This document shows positions 1-7,517 of a stretch of 64,000 bases of DNA, piece by piece. This DNA comes from Streptomyces melanogenes (lineage in GTDB: Bacteria; Actinomycetota; Actinomycetes; Streptomycetales; Streptomycetaceae), in NCBI RefSeq assembly GCF_014649795.1, contig NZ_BMTS01000009.1:183226-247225 (forward strand), in the 5' to 3' direction. The notes beneath the pieces are model-generated. The model saw nothing but the letters and a program-made list of their open reading frames with translations. It searched no databases and had not been told where the DNA came from. Position 1 is the stretch's first letter, and each line of letters opens with the position of its first letter. The translations under genes were made by a program, and so were the position numbers.

Positions 1-198
1 ATCCCGACCAACATGGCGGGCAACGCCGCCATGTCGCTGCCCTGCGGCCTCGCGCCGGAGGACGGCCTGCCGGTCGGCCTGCAGATCATCGCCCCCGCCC
101 TGAAGGACGACCGCCTGTACAAGGTGGGAGCCGCCGTCGAGGCCGCCTTCGTGGAAAAGTGGGGCCACCCGCTGCTTGAGGAGGCTCCGTCGCTGTGA
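1..198 (+). CDS. gatA: Asp/Glu-tRNA amidotransferase subunit A, C-terminal end (partial)
   Basis: Only the last 65 codons are in the window; the reading frame is already open at base 1 and ends with TGA at 196-198. GatA is the amidase that releases ammonia from glutamine for GatB, which converts Glu-tRNA(Gln) or Asp-tRNA(Asn) to the amidated forms. The visible segment (NMAGNAAMSLPCGL, then GLPVGLQIIAP and a final helix) is typical of the end of amidase-signature enzymes. The stop overlaps the next start by four bases (GTGA), and gatB follows on the same strand, which supports the assignment. The catalytic Ser-cisSer-Lys triad lies outside the window. Confidence 0.93.
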   Translation: MPTNMAGNAAMSLPCGLAPEDGLPVGLQIIAPALKDDRLYKVGAAVEAAFVEKWGHPLLEEAPSL

Positions 199-437
199 GC
201 AAGGCACTGTCCAAGGCCAAGGGCTTCAAGAAGTCCAAGTCCGGTACGTACCTGTCCATCGGAACCACCGCCTTCGGCGCGTTCAGCGTGATCAAGCAGG
301 CCAAGAAGGCCCGTCTGGAGCACGACACGCTGAAGCTGGTCGACGCTGCCGTGTCCGCCGCCGCCATCGTGACCGGCCTCGCGATCCTGTACCGCGAGCT
401 GAAGCGCCTCGGCGACGACGACGTCCTGCTGGGCTGA
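195..437 (+). CDS. Small conserved membrane-associated protein between gatA and gatB
   Basis: An 80-residue protein starting at GTG 195, translationally coupled to gatA by a GTGA overlap. The N-terminus is Lys/Ser-rich (MSKALSKAKGFKKSKSG). A hydrophobic stretch around residues 48-67 (LVDAAVSAAAIVTGLAILY) could span or associate with the membrane, and the tail is acidic (DDD). I recognise no enzymatic motif. It sits 16 bases before gatB inside the gat operon, so it is cotranscribed with the amidotransferase genes. Whether it takes part in tRNA amidation is unknown. The third-position G/C bias is strong, so I regard it as a real gene. Confidence 0.8.
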   Translation: MSKALSKAKGFKKSKSGTYLSIGTTAFGAFSVIKQAKKARLEHDTLKLVDAAVSAAAIVTGLAILYRELKRLGDDDVLLG

Positions 438-453
438 GAGGGAAAGTTTCACC

Positions 454-1965
454 GTGACCGTCACTGAACTCCTGTCGTACGACGCGGCGCTCGCCGCGTA
501 CGACCCCGTCATGGGCCTCGAGGTCCATGTCGAGCTCGGCACCAAGACGAAGATGTTCTGCGGGTGCTCCACCGAGCTGGGCGCCGAGCCCAACTCGCAG
601 ACCTGCCCCACCTGCCTCGGCCTGCCCGGCTCGCTCCCGGTCGTCAACGCGATCGGCGTCGAGTCGGCCATCAAGATCGGCCTCGCGCTGAACTGCGAGA
701 TCGCCGAGTGGTGCCGCTTCGCCCGGAAGAACTACTTCTATCCGGACATGCCGAAGAACTTCCAGACCTCGCAGTACGACGAGCCGATCGCCTTCAACGG
801 CTATCTGGACGTCCAGCTGGAGGACGGCGAGATCTTCCGCGTGGAGATCGAGCGCGCCCACATGGAGGAGGACACCGGCAAGTCGACGCACGTCGGCGGT
901 GCCACCGGCCGCATCCACGGCGCCTCGCACTCGCTCCTGGACTACAACCGCGCGGGCATCCCGCTCATCGAGATCGTCACCAAGCCGATCGAGGGCGCGG
1001 GCGAGCGGGCCCCCGAGGTCGCCAAGGCGTACGTCGCCGAGCTGCGCGAGCTCATCAAGGCGCTCGGCGTCTCCGAGGCCCGGATGGACAAGGGCCAGAT
1101 GCGCTGCGACGTGAACCTGTCGCTGCGCCCGAACGGCACCGAGAAGTTCGGCACCCGCAGCGAGACGAAGAACGTCAACTCGCTGCGCTCGGTCGAGCGC
1201 GCGGCCCGCTTCGAGATCCAGCGCCACGCGGCGGTGCTCTCGTCCGGCGGCACGATCGTGCAGGAGACCCGTCACTTCCACGAGGAGGACGGCTCCACCA
1301 CCTCGGGCCGCATCAAGGACAACGCCGAGGACTACCGGTACTTCCCGGAGCCCGACCTCGTCCCGGTCGCCCCGGCCCGCGAGTGGGTCGAGGAGCTCCG
1401 CAAGGGGCTGCCCGAGCTGCCCCGGGTGCGCCGCAACCGGCTCCGCGAGGAGTGGGGCGTGTCCGAGCACGACATGCAGTCGATCCTCAACGCGGGCGCG
1501 GTCGAGCCGATCGTCGCCACCATCGAGGCGGGCGCGGACGCCGCGGCCGCCCGCAAGTGGTGGATGGGCGAGCTGGCCCGTAACGCCAACGAGCAGGGCG
1601 TGGCCCTGGACGAGCTGCCCGTGACCCCGGCGCAGGTCGCCCGGGTGGCGGCGCTGGTGGCCGCCGGCGACCTCAACGACAAGCTGGCGCGCCAGGTCAT
1701 CGAGGGCGTCCTCGCGGGCGAGGGCGACCCGGACGCGGTCGTCGAGAAGCGCGGCCTGAAGGTCGTCTCGGACGAGGGCGCGCTCGGCGCGGCCGTCGAC
1801 GAGGCCATCGCGGGCAACGCGGCCATCGCGGACAAGATCCGCGGCGGCAAGGTGCAGGCCGTCGGCGCCCTGGTCGGCGCGGTCATGAAGACCACCCGCG
1901 GCCAGGCGGACGCGGCCCGCGTCAAGGAGCTCATCCTGGAGAAGCTGGGCGTCAGCGAGGGCTGA
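454..1965 (+). CDS. gatB: Asp/Glu-tRNA amidotransferase subunit B
   Basis: A 503-residue GatB, full length for the family. GatB activates the misacylated glutamate or aspartate on tRNA with ATP and transfers ammonia delivered from GatA. Seen here: the N-terminal GLEVHVEL signature at about residues 22-29, a Cys4 zinc-type site (CGC followed by CPTC in the first 60 residues), the HMEEDTGKS and DYNRAGIPLIEIVT kinase-like core, and a helical C-terminal GatB/YqeY tail beginning near residue 360 that contacts tRNA. The start is GTG 454, preceded by a purine-rich GAGAGGGA ribosome site. It ends the visible gat operon; paired hairpins follow the stop. Confidence 0.97.
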   Translation: MTVTELLSYDAALAAYDPVMGLEVHVELGTKTKMFCGCSTELGAEPNSQTCPTCLGLPGSLPVVNAIGVESAIKIGLALNCEIAEWCRFARKNYFYPDMPKNFQTSQYDEPIAFNGYLDVQLEDGEIFRVEIERAHMEEDTGKSTHVGGATGRIHGASHSLLDYNRAGIPLIEIVTKPIEGAGERAPEVAKAYVAELRELIKALGVSEARMDKGQMRCDVNLSLRPNGTEKFGTRSETKNVNSLRSVERAARFEIQRHAAVLSSGGTIVQETRHFHEEDGSTTSGRIKDNAEDYRYFPEPDLVPVAPAREWVEELRKGLPELPRVRRNRLREEWGVSEHDMQSILNAGAVEPIVATIEAGADAAAARKWWMGELARNANEQGVALDELPVTPAQVARVAALVAAGDLNDKLARQVIEGVLAGEGDPDAVVEKRGLKVVSDEGALGAAVDEAIAGNAAIADKIRGGKVQAVGALVGAVMKTTRGQADAARVKELILEKLGVSEG

Positions 1966-1980
1966 CCCCCGGCGGCTTCC

Positions 1981-2036
1981 CCACGTACGTAGTACGTGGA
2001 CGAGTCGGCCCCCGTATCCAAGGGATGCGGGGGCCG
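1981..2036 (+). terminator. Tandem hairpins after gatB
   Basis: Two adjacent hairpins follow the gatB stop. The first (1981-1999) has perfect 8-base arms CCACGTAC/GTACGTGG around a 3-base loop. The second (2006-2036) pairs CGGCCCCCGTATCC with GGATGCGGGGGCCG and has one G-U pair. There is no long T-tract, as is usual for Streptomyces terminators. The second is the likely end of the gat transcript. Confidence 0.7.
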
Positions 2037-2078
2037 AGTCATATGCCACGGTGGCGCGGAATCAAACCCTCCTGCCGG

Positions 2079-2107
2079 GTGACCTCGTTCCGGAACGTCT
2101 ATAGGGT
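2079..2107 (+). promoter_or_regulatory. Predicted promoter of the lipoprotein gene
   Basis: GTGACC at 2079-2084 and TAGGGT at 2102-2107 are separated by 17 bases, matching the actinobacterial vegetative pattern. The -10 box ends seven bases before GTG 2115, so transcription would begin at or next to the start codon and give a leaderless mRNA. Confidence 0.5.
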
Positions 2108-2114
2108 GCCGAGC

Positions 2115-2627
2115 GTGGACGGGCGAGAAGCGGTGAGAGTGCTCGGGCGCCGGACGGCGCTGCGGTATCTGGCGCTGGGGACGGCGGCCAGTGCGGTGTC
2201 CGCGTGCACCGGCGCGGGCGCGGCGGAGGGGCCCCGCAAGCAGGCGCTGAAGGCGTTCGTGAAGGGCGAGTGGGCCTACCGCTCGAACCAGAACCACCAG
2301 GGCGTCCTGACGGTCAATCCCGACGGGCACTGGTCTGTCACCCAATGGGGTGGAATGTCCGGTCAGTGGATGCTTGACGGTGCCGTCCTCTCGGTGAGCA
2401 CCGACGCCCCGACGGGCGACGCGGAGTCCGAGGAGCAGGAGGCCTTCACGCTGACCAGCATGCCGGAGAAGGTCTCCCGGTCGTTCTCCGAGCTCTTCAC
2501 GCTCTCCGGCGGCTGGTCGAGCATCGGCACCGCCGTCGAGGCGGGCTACAGCAAGGGCGTGCTGACCCTCGCCTTCCGGGGCGACGGCGCCGAGGACCTG
2601 CTCGTCACCTGCACCCGCCGCAAGTGA
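2115..2627 (+). CDS. Tat-type lipoprotein of unknown function
   Basis: A 170-residue protein when read from GTG 2115, chosen because the -10 box TAGGGT ends seven bases upstream. GTG 2133 is an alternative. The N-terminus has a twin-arginine motif (GRRTALRYL), a hydrophobic stretch and the lipobox-like VSAC, so it is predicted to be exported by Tat and lipid-anchored. The mature part has a beta-rich pattern (GVLTVNPDGHWSVTQWGG, then YSKGVLTLAFRGDG) but no catalytic signature I recognise. It stands alone between the gatB terminator and the MMPL transporter. Export and lipidation are well supported; function is unknown. Confidence 0.72.
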   Translation: MDGREAVRVLGRRTALRYLALGTAASAVSACTGAGAAEGPRKQALKAFVKGEWAYRSNQNHQGVLTVNPDGHWSVTQWGGMSGQWMLDGAVLSVSTDAPTGDAESEEQEAFTLTSMPEKVSRSFSELFTLSGGWSSIGTAVEAGYSKGVLTLAFRGDGAEDLLVTCTRRK

Positions 2628-2845
2628 CGCGAGGGGCCGCTGAGACTCCTGTTCGCACGGGCTCGGGCCTGCCCCTGTGCCCGCCCTGTGAGTAACCCCA
2701 CGAAACGGGCAAACGATCACTATTCGCTGTCAGAGTTGCAGCGCGTAGAGGTCATGCGTTCTTTGCGGGCTGTTCAAGTCGTACGTCGTACCGGCTGTGG
2801 CTGTTCCCGGGCAAAGATCCACGAACCATCCAGGGAGCACATTCG

Positions 2846-5053
2846 TTGGCAGCCATCGCACGGTGGTGCATCAGGCACCGCCTCGTCGCCGTCCTGCTCT
2901 GGCTCCTCGCGTTCGGCGGCGCCACGGCCGCCACCGCCGTCGCCGGCTCCGCGTACTCCAACGACTACGAGGTCCCGGGCACCGAGTCCGGCCGTGCCAC
3001 CGCCCTGCTGGACGCCGGATTCCACGGCGGCCGCGGCGGCGACACCGACACGGTCGTCTGGCGCACCGACGCCGGCTCCGTGCGCGCCCCCGACATCCAG
3101 CAGCGCATGTCCAAGGCCCTCGGCACGGTCGCGAAGCTCCCCGGCGTGGCCTCCGTGACCGGCCCGTACGGCCGTGACGGCGGCGCGCAGATCAGCGCGG
3201 ACGGGCACACGGCCTACGCCACCGTCACCTTCGACCGGCCCGCCGACGAGATCCCCGAGGCCCAGGCGCGGGCCGTCGTCGACACCGCGCGCGCCGCCTC
3301 CGCCGACGGACTCCAGGTCGCGGTCGGCGGCAGCGCCGCAGCCCTCACCGAGACCAGCTCCGCGCACCTCAGTGAGATCGTCGGTGTGGTCGTCGCGGCC
3401 GTCGTCCTCTTCCTCGCCTTCGGCTCGCTCGCCGCCAGCATCCTGCCGATCGTCACCGCCGTGGTCTCCGTCGGCACCGCGTACGCCGGCATCGGGCTGC
3501 TCAGCCACGCCATGACCGTCGCCGACTTCGCGCCCATGCTCGGCCTGCTCATCGGCCTGGGCGTCGGCATCGACTACGCCCTGTTCATCGTCACCCGGCA
3601 CCGCCGCGGCCTGCGCCAGGGGCTCTCGGTCGACGAGGCCGCGACCCGGGCCGTGGCGACGACCGGTCGGGCGGTGGTCTTCGCGGGCGCGACCGTCTGC
3701 ATCGCGCTGCTCGGCATGCTCATCCTGCGGCTCGGCTTCCTCAACGGGGTCGCCGTCGCCGCCTCGCTGACCGTCGTCCTCACCGTCGCCGCGTCCGTGA
3801 CGCTGCTGCCCGCGCTGCTCTCCCTCATCGGGACGCGGGCGCTCAGCCGCCGCGAGCGGCGCCGACTGGCCGAGCACGGGCCGCAGCCGGAGCTGCCCAC
3901 CGGCTTCGCGGCCCGCTGGTCCGCCTTCGTGGAGCGCCGCCCCAAGCTGCTCGGCGCGGTCGCCGCCGTGGTGATGCTGGTGCTCGCCCTGCCCACGTTC
4001 TCGCTCCACCTGGGCACCTCCGACCAGGGCAACAACCCGGCGAAGTCCACCACCCGCACCGCCTACGACCTGCTCGCCGACGGCTTCGGGCCCGGCGTCA
4101 ACGGGCCGCTCACCCTCGCCGCCAAGCTCGACGGCGCCGACGACCGGCTCGCCATGGAGCGGCTGCCCGACCTGCTGCGGTCGAGCCGGGGCGTCGCCTC
4201 GGTGGGCCCGGTGACGTACAACGCCAGCGGTGACACGGCCGTCCTGACCGTGGTGCCGGACTCGGCGCCGCAGTCCCAGGACACCAGCGCCCTCGTCGAC
4301 CGGCTGCGCCACGAGGTGCTGCCGGGCGCCGAGAAGGGCACCTCGCTCGACGTCCACGTGGGCGGGGTGACCGCGAGCTACGACGACTTCGCGGGCGTGA
4401 TCGTCGGGAAGCTGCCGCTCTTCGTCGGCGTGGTGATCACCCTCGGCTGCGTCCTGCTGCTCCTCGCCTTCCGCTCGATCGGCATCCCGCTCAAGGCCGC
4501 CGCGATGAACGTGGCGGCGGTGGCCTCCGCGTTCGGGATCGTCGTCGCGGTCTTCCAGCGGGGGTGGGGGAGCGAACTCCTCGGCCTCGGGGCGTCCGGC
4601 CCGATCGAGCCCTTCCTGCCGGTGATCATGGTCTCGGTGCTCTTCGGGCTCTCCATGGACTACCAGGTGTTCCTGGTCAGCCGGATGTACGAGGAGTGGC
4701 TGGAGACCGGCGACAACCGGCGGGCGGTCCGGGTCGGCCTCGCCGAGACCAGCCGGGTGATCAACTCGGCTGCCGTGATCATGATTTCGGTCTTCCTGGC
4801 GTTCGTGCTCAGCGGCGAGCGGGTGATCGCGATGTTCGGCATCGCCCTCGCGGCGGCCGTCGCCCTCGACGCGTTCGTGCTGCGCACCCTGCTCGTACCG
4901 GCCCTGATGCACCTGCTCGGCGGCGCCAACTGGTGGCTGCCCGGCTGGCTGGACCGGCGGCTGCCGCGGATCAGCATCGAGCCGCCCGAGTGCCGCCGTG
5001 CGACGATTCCGGTGCAGCGCACGAGCGAGCAGGTCGACGAGCTCGTGGGCTAG
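2846..5053 (+). CDS. MMPL-family (RND) transporter
   Basis: A 735-residue membrane protein with two homologous halves, each having one N-terminal helix, a large extracytoplasmic loop and a bundle of five helices. MMPL proteins use proton flux to export lipids or lipophilic compounds. The Asp-Tyr pairs of the proton relay are visible in both halves: GIDYALF near residue 243 and SMDYQVF near residue 602. The start is TTG 2846, with CAGGGAG eight bases upstream and the typical opening IARWCIRHRLVAVLLW. The C-terminal tail after the last helix is short, unlike mycobacterial MmpL3. A GNAT gene follows after 39 bases and may be cotranscribed. The substrate cannot be told from sequence. Confidence 0.92.
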   Translation: MAAIARWCIRHRLVAVLLWLLAFGGATAATAVAGSAYSNDYEVPGTESGRATALLDAGFHGGRGGDTDTVVWRTDAGSVRAPDIQQRMSKALGTVAKLPGVASVTGPYGRDGGAQISADGHTAYATVTFDRPADEIPEAQARAVVDTARAASADGLQVAVGGSAAALTETSSAHLSEIVGVVVAAVVLFLAFGSLAASILPIVTAVVSVGTAYAGIGLLSHAMTVADFAPMLGLLIGLGVGIDYALFIVTRHRRGLRQGLSVDEAATRAVATTGRAVVFAGATVCIALLGMLILRLGFLNGVAVAASLTVVLTVAASVTLLPALLSLIGTRALSRRERRRLAEHGPQPELPTGFAARWSAFVERRPKLLGAVAAVVMLVLALPTFSLHLGTSDQGNNPAKSTTRTAYDLLADGFGPGVNGPLTLAAKLDGADDRLAMERLPDLLRSSRGVASVGPVTYNASGDTAVLTVVPDSAPQSQDTSALVDRLRHEVLPGAEKGTSLDVHVGGVTASYDDFAGVIVGKLPLFVGVVITLGCVLLLLAFRSIGIPLKAAAMNVAAVASAFGIVVAVFQRGWGSELLGLGASGPIEPFLPVIMVSVLFGLSMDYQVFLVSRMYEEWLETGDNRRAVRVGLAETSRVINSAAVIMISVFLAFVLSGERVIAMFGIALAAAVALDAFVLRTLLVPALMHLLGGANWWLPGWLDRRLPRISIEPPECRRATIPVQRTSEQVDELVG

Positions 5054-5092
5054 CCGTACGGGACCACGCACGACATACGAGGGAGCAGCGGG

Positions 5093-5662
5093 ATGTTCGC
5101 GATATCGCTGGGGGACGACGGCGCGGAGCTGCGGCCACTGGAGCCGCACCACGCCGAGGAGTACCTCGCGCACATCGACCGGGGGCGTGACTTCATCGGG
5201 CAGTTCATCATGCTCGCCGAGGTCAGCAAGGACCTCGAAGCGGCGCGGGCGTTCCTCCAGGGGTACGCGGACAAGGCGGCCGCCGACACCGGGCGCGTCT
5301 ACGGCATCTGGTCCAAGGGCACGCTCGTCGGCGGTGTCCTCTTCCGCACGTTCGACGCCCGGCTCGGCACCGCGGAGGCGGGCTGCTGGCTGGAGGAGTC
5401 GGCGGTCGGGCGCGGGCTCGTCACGCGCGCGGTCCGGGTGCTGATCGACTGGGCCGTCGACGCGCGCGGCATCGAGCGCGTGGAGTGGCTGGCCGCCTCC
5501 GGCAACACGGCGAGCATCAACGTGGCCAAGCGGCTGGGGATGTCGCGGGACGGGGTCCTGCGGTCGAACTACCCGTACCGGGGTGTACGGCAGGACACGG
5601 AGGTGTGGTCGGTGCTGGCACCGGAGTGGCGTGCGGCCCGGGAGGCGCACGCCGCGCGTTAA
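5093..5662 (+). CDS. GNAT acetyltransferase of the RimJ/RimL type
   Basis: A 189-residue single-domain GNAT enzyme. The layout matches RimL-like N-acetyltransferases: an N-terminal ELRPLEPHHAEEYLAHI segment, a central GGVLFRTFDARLGTAEAGCWLEESAVGRGLVTRAV block holding the acetyl-CoA pyrophosphate-binding turn, and the ending ASGNTASINVAKRLGMSRDG, where Asn-Ser contacts acetyl-CoA. Members acetylate protein N-termini or small amines; the substrate here is unknown. ATG 5093 follows a GGAGCAGCGGG purine stretch and lies 39 bases after the MMPL gene on the same strand. Confidence 0.88.
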   Translation: MFAISLGDDGAELRPLEPHHAEEYLAHIDRGRDFIGQFIMLAEVSKDLEAARAFLQGYADKAAADTGRVYGIWSKGTLVGGVLFRTFDARLGTAEAGCWLEESAVGRGLVTRAVRVLIDWAVDARGIERVEWLAASGNTASINVAKRLGMSRDGVLRSNYPYRGVRQDTEVWSVLAPEWRAAREAHAAR

Positions 5663-5697
5663 GGCGCCTCTCAGAAACGCCGCCTACCGTCCCCGGC

Positions 5698-6276
5698 ATG
5701 ACTGCCACCCCCGCCACCACCAAGACCGACAACGAAGCCGACGTCGAGGCGACGGCTGCCGAGGAGTCGGTGGCCGTCGTCACTGACGCGGCCACCGACA
5801 CCGCCGCACCGACCCCGGACGGCGACGAGCTCGACGACGAGCTCGGCGACGACCTTCCGCCCGCCTCTCCCGTCCGTACCGCCATCGGCGCCGGTGCCGC
5901 CGCCGTCGTCTCCGGGGCGCTCGGCCTCGCCTCGCTCACCGGCACCTGGACGGGCAAGGTCCTCTCCGAGCGCGAGACCCTGCTCGGCCAGATCAAGACC
6001 GCCCAGGGCGGCTCGGCCTCCGCGCAGATCCACGAGATCTACGCCGACTCCTGGCACACCACCGCCGCCGTCAACGGCGGCTTCGCGCTGCTCGCCCTGC
6101 TCGTCGGCGCGTTCGTGCTCGCCCGCCCCGCGTTCGGCGCCCCCAACGCCCACCCGCAGCCCGGCTGGGTGCGGGCGGTCGCGCTCGGCGGCCTCGTCCT
6201 CGGCGCGATCGGCCTGCTGCTCTCCGTCGGGATGTTCTTCGACCTGTTCGCGACCCTGCCCTCGACCGGCTCCTGA
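5698..6276 (+). CDS. Membrane protein with acidic N-terminal domain
   Basis: A 192-residue protein from ATG 5698. The first 65 residues are Ala/Thr/Asp/Glu-rich and look disordered. Three predicted transmembrane helices follow: near residues 65-85 (AIGAGAAAVVSGALGLASL), 120-145 (NGGFALLALLVGAFVLA) and 158-182 (ALGGLVLGAIGLLLSVGMF). No family signature is visible. TACCGT ends seven bases before the ATG, so the message may be leaderless. The gene converges on the SIMPL gene with only 13 bases between the stops. Confidence 0.75.
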   Translation: MTATPATTKTDNEADVEATAAEESVAVVTDAATDTAAPTPDGDELDDELGDDLPPASPVRTAIGAGAAAVVSGALGLASLTGTWTGKVLSERETLLGQIKTAQGGSASAQIHEIYADSWHTTAAVNGGFALLALLVGAFVLARPAFGAPNAHPQPGWVRAVALGGLVLGAIGLLLSVGMFFDLFATLPSTGS

Positions 6277-6289
6277 CGGCCCTGACTGC

Positions 6290-6991
6290 TCAGAGCGACG
6301 GGGGCGCCATCGTGAAGCGGGCGAGGACGGCGGCGCGCACGGTCTGGCGCTGAGGCTCCAGATCGAGCGCCGGAACACTCTCCGGCGCTCCGCCGCCGTA
6401 CCCCGCCGCGCGCATCATCCCGGGCGCCGCCACCGGGTACGGCCGCGCCTCCTCGGCGCCCTCGTCGGCCAGTTCGAGCAGCGCCACCAGCTCGCTGCCG
6501 AGCGCCGTCGCGTACTCGCGGGCGCGCTCCACCGCCTGCTCGACGGCCCGCCGCCGGGCCTTCCCGTACGCGGGCGAGGCCGGGCGCAGGCCCCACCAGG
6601 GGCCGTCCACCCGGGTCAGTTCGAGCGAGGCCAGGCGCGAGGCGAGTTCGCCGAGCACCGTGAAGTCACCGAGCTCCACCGTCACCCGCACCTGCCCGTG
6701 GTACGCGCGCACCCGCTCGCCCCGGCCGAACTTGCCGAGTTCCGGGCTGACCGAGAACGAGCCCGTCTCCAGTTGCTCCACCGCCTCCCCGTACGACTTG
6801 ACCAGGTCGAGGACGGCCGTGTTGCGGCGGGTGAGGTCTTCGAGCGCGGTACGGCGGTCGGTGCCGCGTGCGGTCACCGTCACGCCGAGCCGGGCGATCT
6901 CCGGGTCGACGTCGAGCACGGCCTCGCCCCGGACCGCGATCCGGGGGGCGTCGGGGGTGCCGTAGGGCAGGTGCGGGGACGGATCGGTCAT
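6290..6991 (-). CDS. SIMPL-domain (DUF541) protein
   Basis: A 233-residue protein. It carries the SIMPL/DUF541 pattern: IAVRGEAVLDVDPEIARLGVTV at the start, RRTALEDLTRRNTAVLDLV with an amphipathic helix, then SFSVSPELGKFGRGERVRAYHGQVRVTVEL and a C-terminal segment with AYGKARRRAVEQAVERAREYATALG. Known SIMPL proteins are oligomeric and linked to stress or periplasmic functions, but this one has no obvious signal peptide. ATG 6991 (minus strand) is preceded by GGAGCCGAG. The upstream region is shared with the divergent small-ORF/LuxR unit and contains three phased GGCATCC repeats. Confidence 0.85.
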   Translation of the reverse strand: MTDPSPHLPYGTPDAPRIAVRGEAVLDVDPEIARLGVTVTARGTDRRTALEDLTRRNTAVLDLVKSYGEAVEQLETGSFSVSPELGKFGRGERVRAYHGQVRVTVELGDFTVLGELASRLASLELTRVDGPWWGLRPASPAYGKARRRAVEQAVERAREYATALGSELVALLELADEGAEEARPYPVAAPGMMRAAGYGGGAPESVPALDLEPQRQTVRAAVLARFTMAPPSL

Positions 6992-7047
6992 CTCGGCTCC
7001 ATGGGTCGGCTGGGTGCGCCCCACTCTTCCACCGGCCCGCCCCGTAA

Positions 7048-7077
7048 GGCATCCACTAAGGCATCCGCCCGGCATCC
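7048..7077 (+). promoter_or_regulatory. Three phased GGCATCC direct repeats
   Basis: The heptamer GGCATCC starts at 7048, 7060 and 7071, a spacing of 12 and 11 bases. The first two lie in a longer repeat TAAGGCATCC. About one helical turn between heptamers is the arrangement bound by SARP- and OmpR-type winged-helix regulators. The site lies between the SIMPL gene and the divergent 59-residue ORF and LuxR gene. The rest of 6992-7260 shows no other clear signal. Confidence 0.45.
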
Positions 7078-7260
7078 GAGCCCCCCTCCTTACGTCTAAG
7101 CACACCACCCCGCCGACCTGGGCGGATCTAAGGCCCCGCCGCCCTACGGATGCGGCACTCTCCCGATGTGCCGGGACCCCCTGGGAAGCGAGAGTTGAGG
7201 CATCGCAGGAAGCGATGGACCACCAACTCAAGCCCCACCAGGGGCACCAGGGAGCCCGAG

Positions 7261-7440
7261 ATGTTCGAGTACGAGATGCACAAGGTGAACCAGGCCGAGC
7301 TTCTCCGCGAGGCCACCGCCCAGCGCCTGGTCCGCCAGGCCCGCCTCGCCCGCCGGGCCCGGCGGAACGCCGACCACGAAGGCGAAGGGCGGGTGACCCA
7401 CCTCCGGGACCTGCGCGACCGTTTCGCGCACGCCGCCTGA
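7261..7440 (+). CDS. Small basic protein upstream of the LuxR regulator
   Basis: A 59-residue, Arg/Ala-rich, mostly helical protein starting at ATG 7261 with the site AGGGAG eight bases upstream. The sequence opens MFEYEMHKVNQAELLREA and continues with an amphipathic stretch rich in RQARLARRARR, so it could bind nucleic acid or membrane. I do not recognise a named family. It ends 77 bases before the LuxR start and may be its first cotranscribed gene. Coding bias and the clear ribosome site argue that it is real. Confidence 0.65.
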   Translation: MFEYEMHKVNQAELLREATAQRLVRQARLARRARRNADHEGEGRVTHLRDLRDRFAHAA

Positions 7441-7517
7441 GCGCCGCGGGACGTGCGATGACCTTGATCGTCACAACGGGTGCCGCGAGACCGGACGGCT
7501 GTGCGATGCTCGGCGAC

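Noticed and set aside
292..2049. Long open frame on the minus strand opposite gatB
   Set aside because: It is an Asp/Arg/Leu-rich artefact of high G+C composition lying over a certain gene; it has no ribosome site and no domain pattern.
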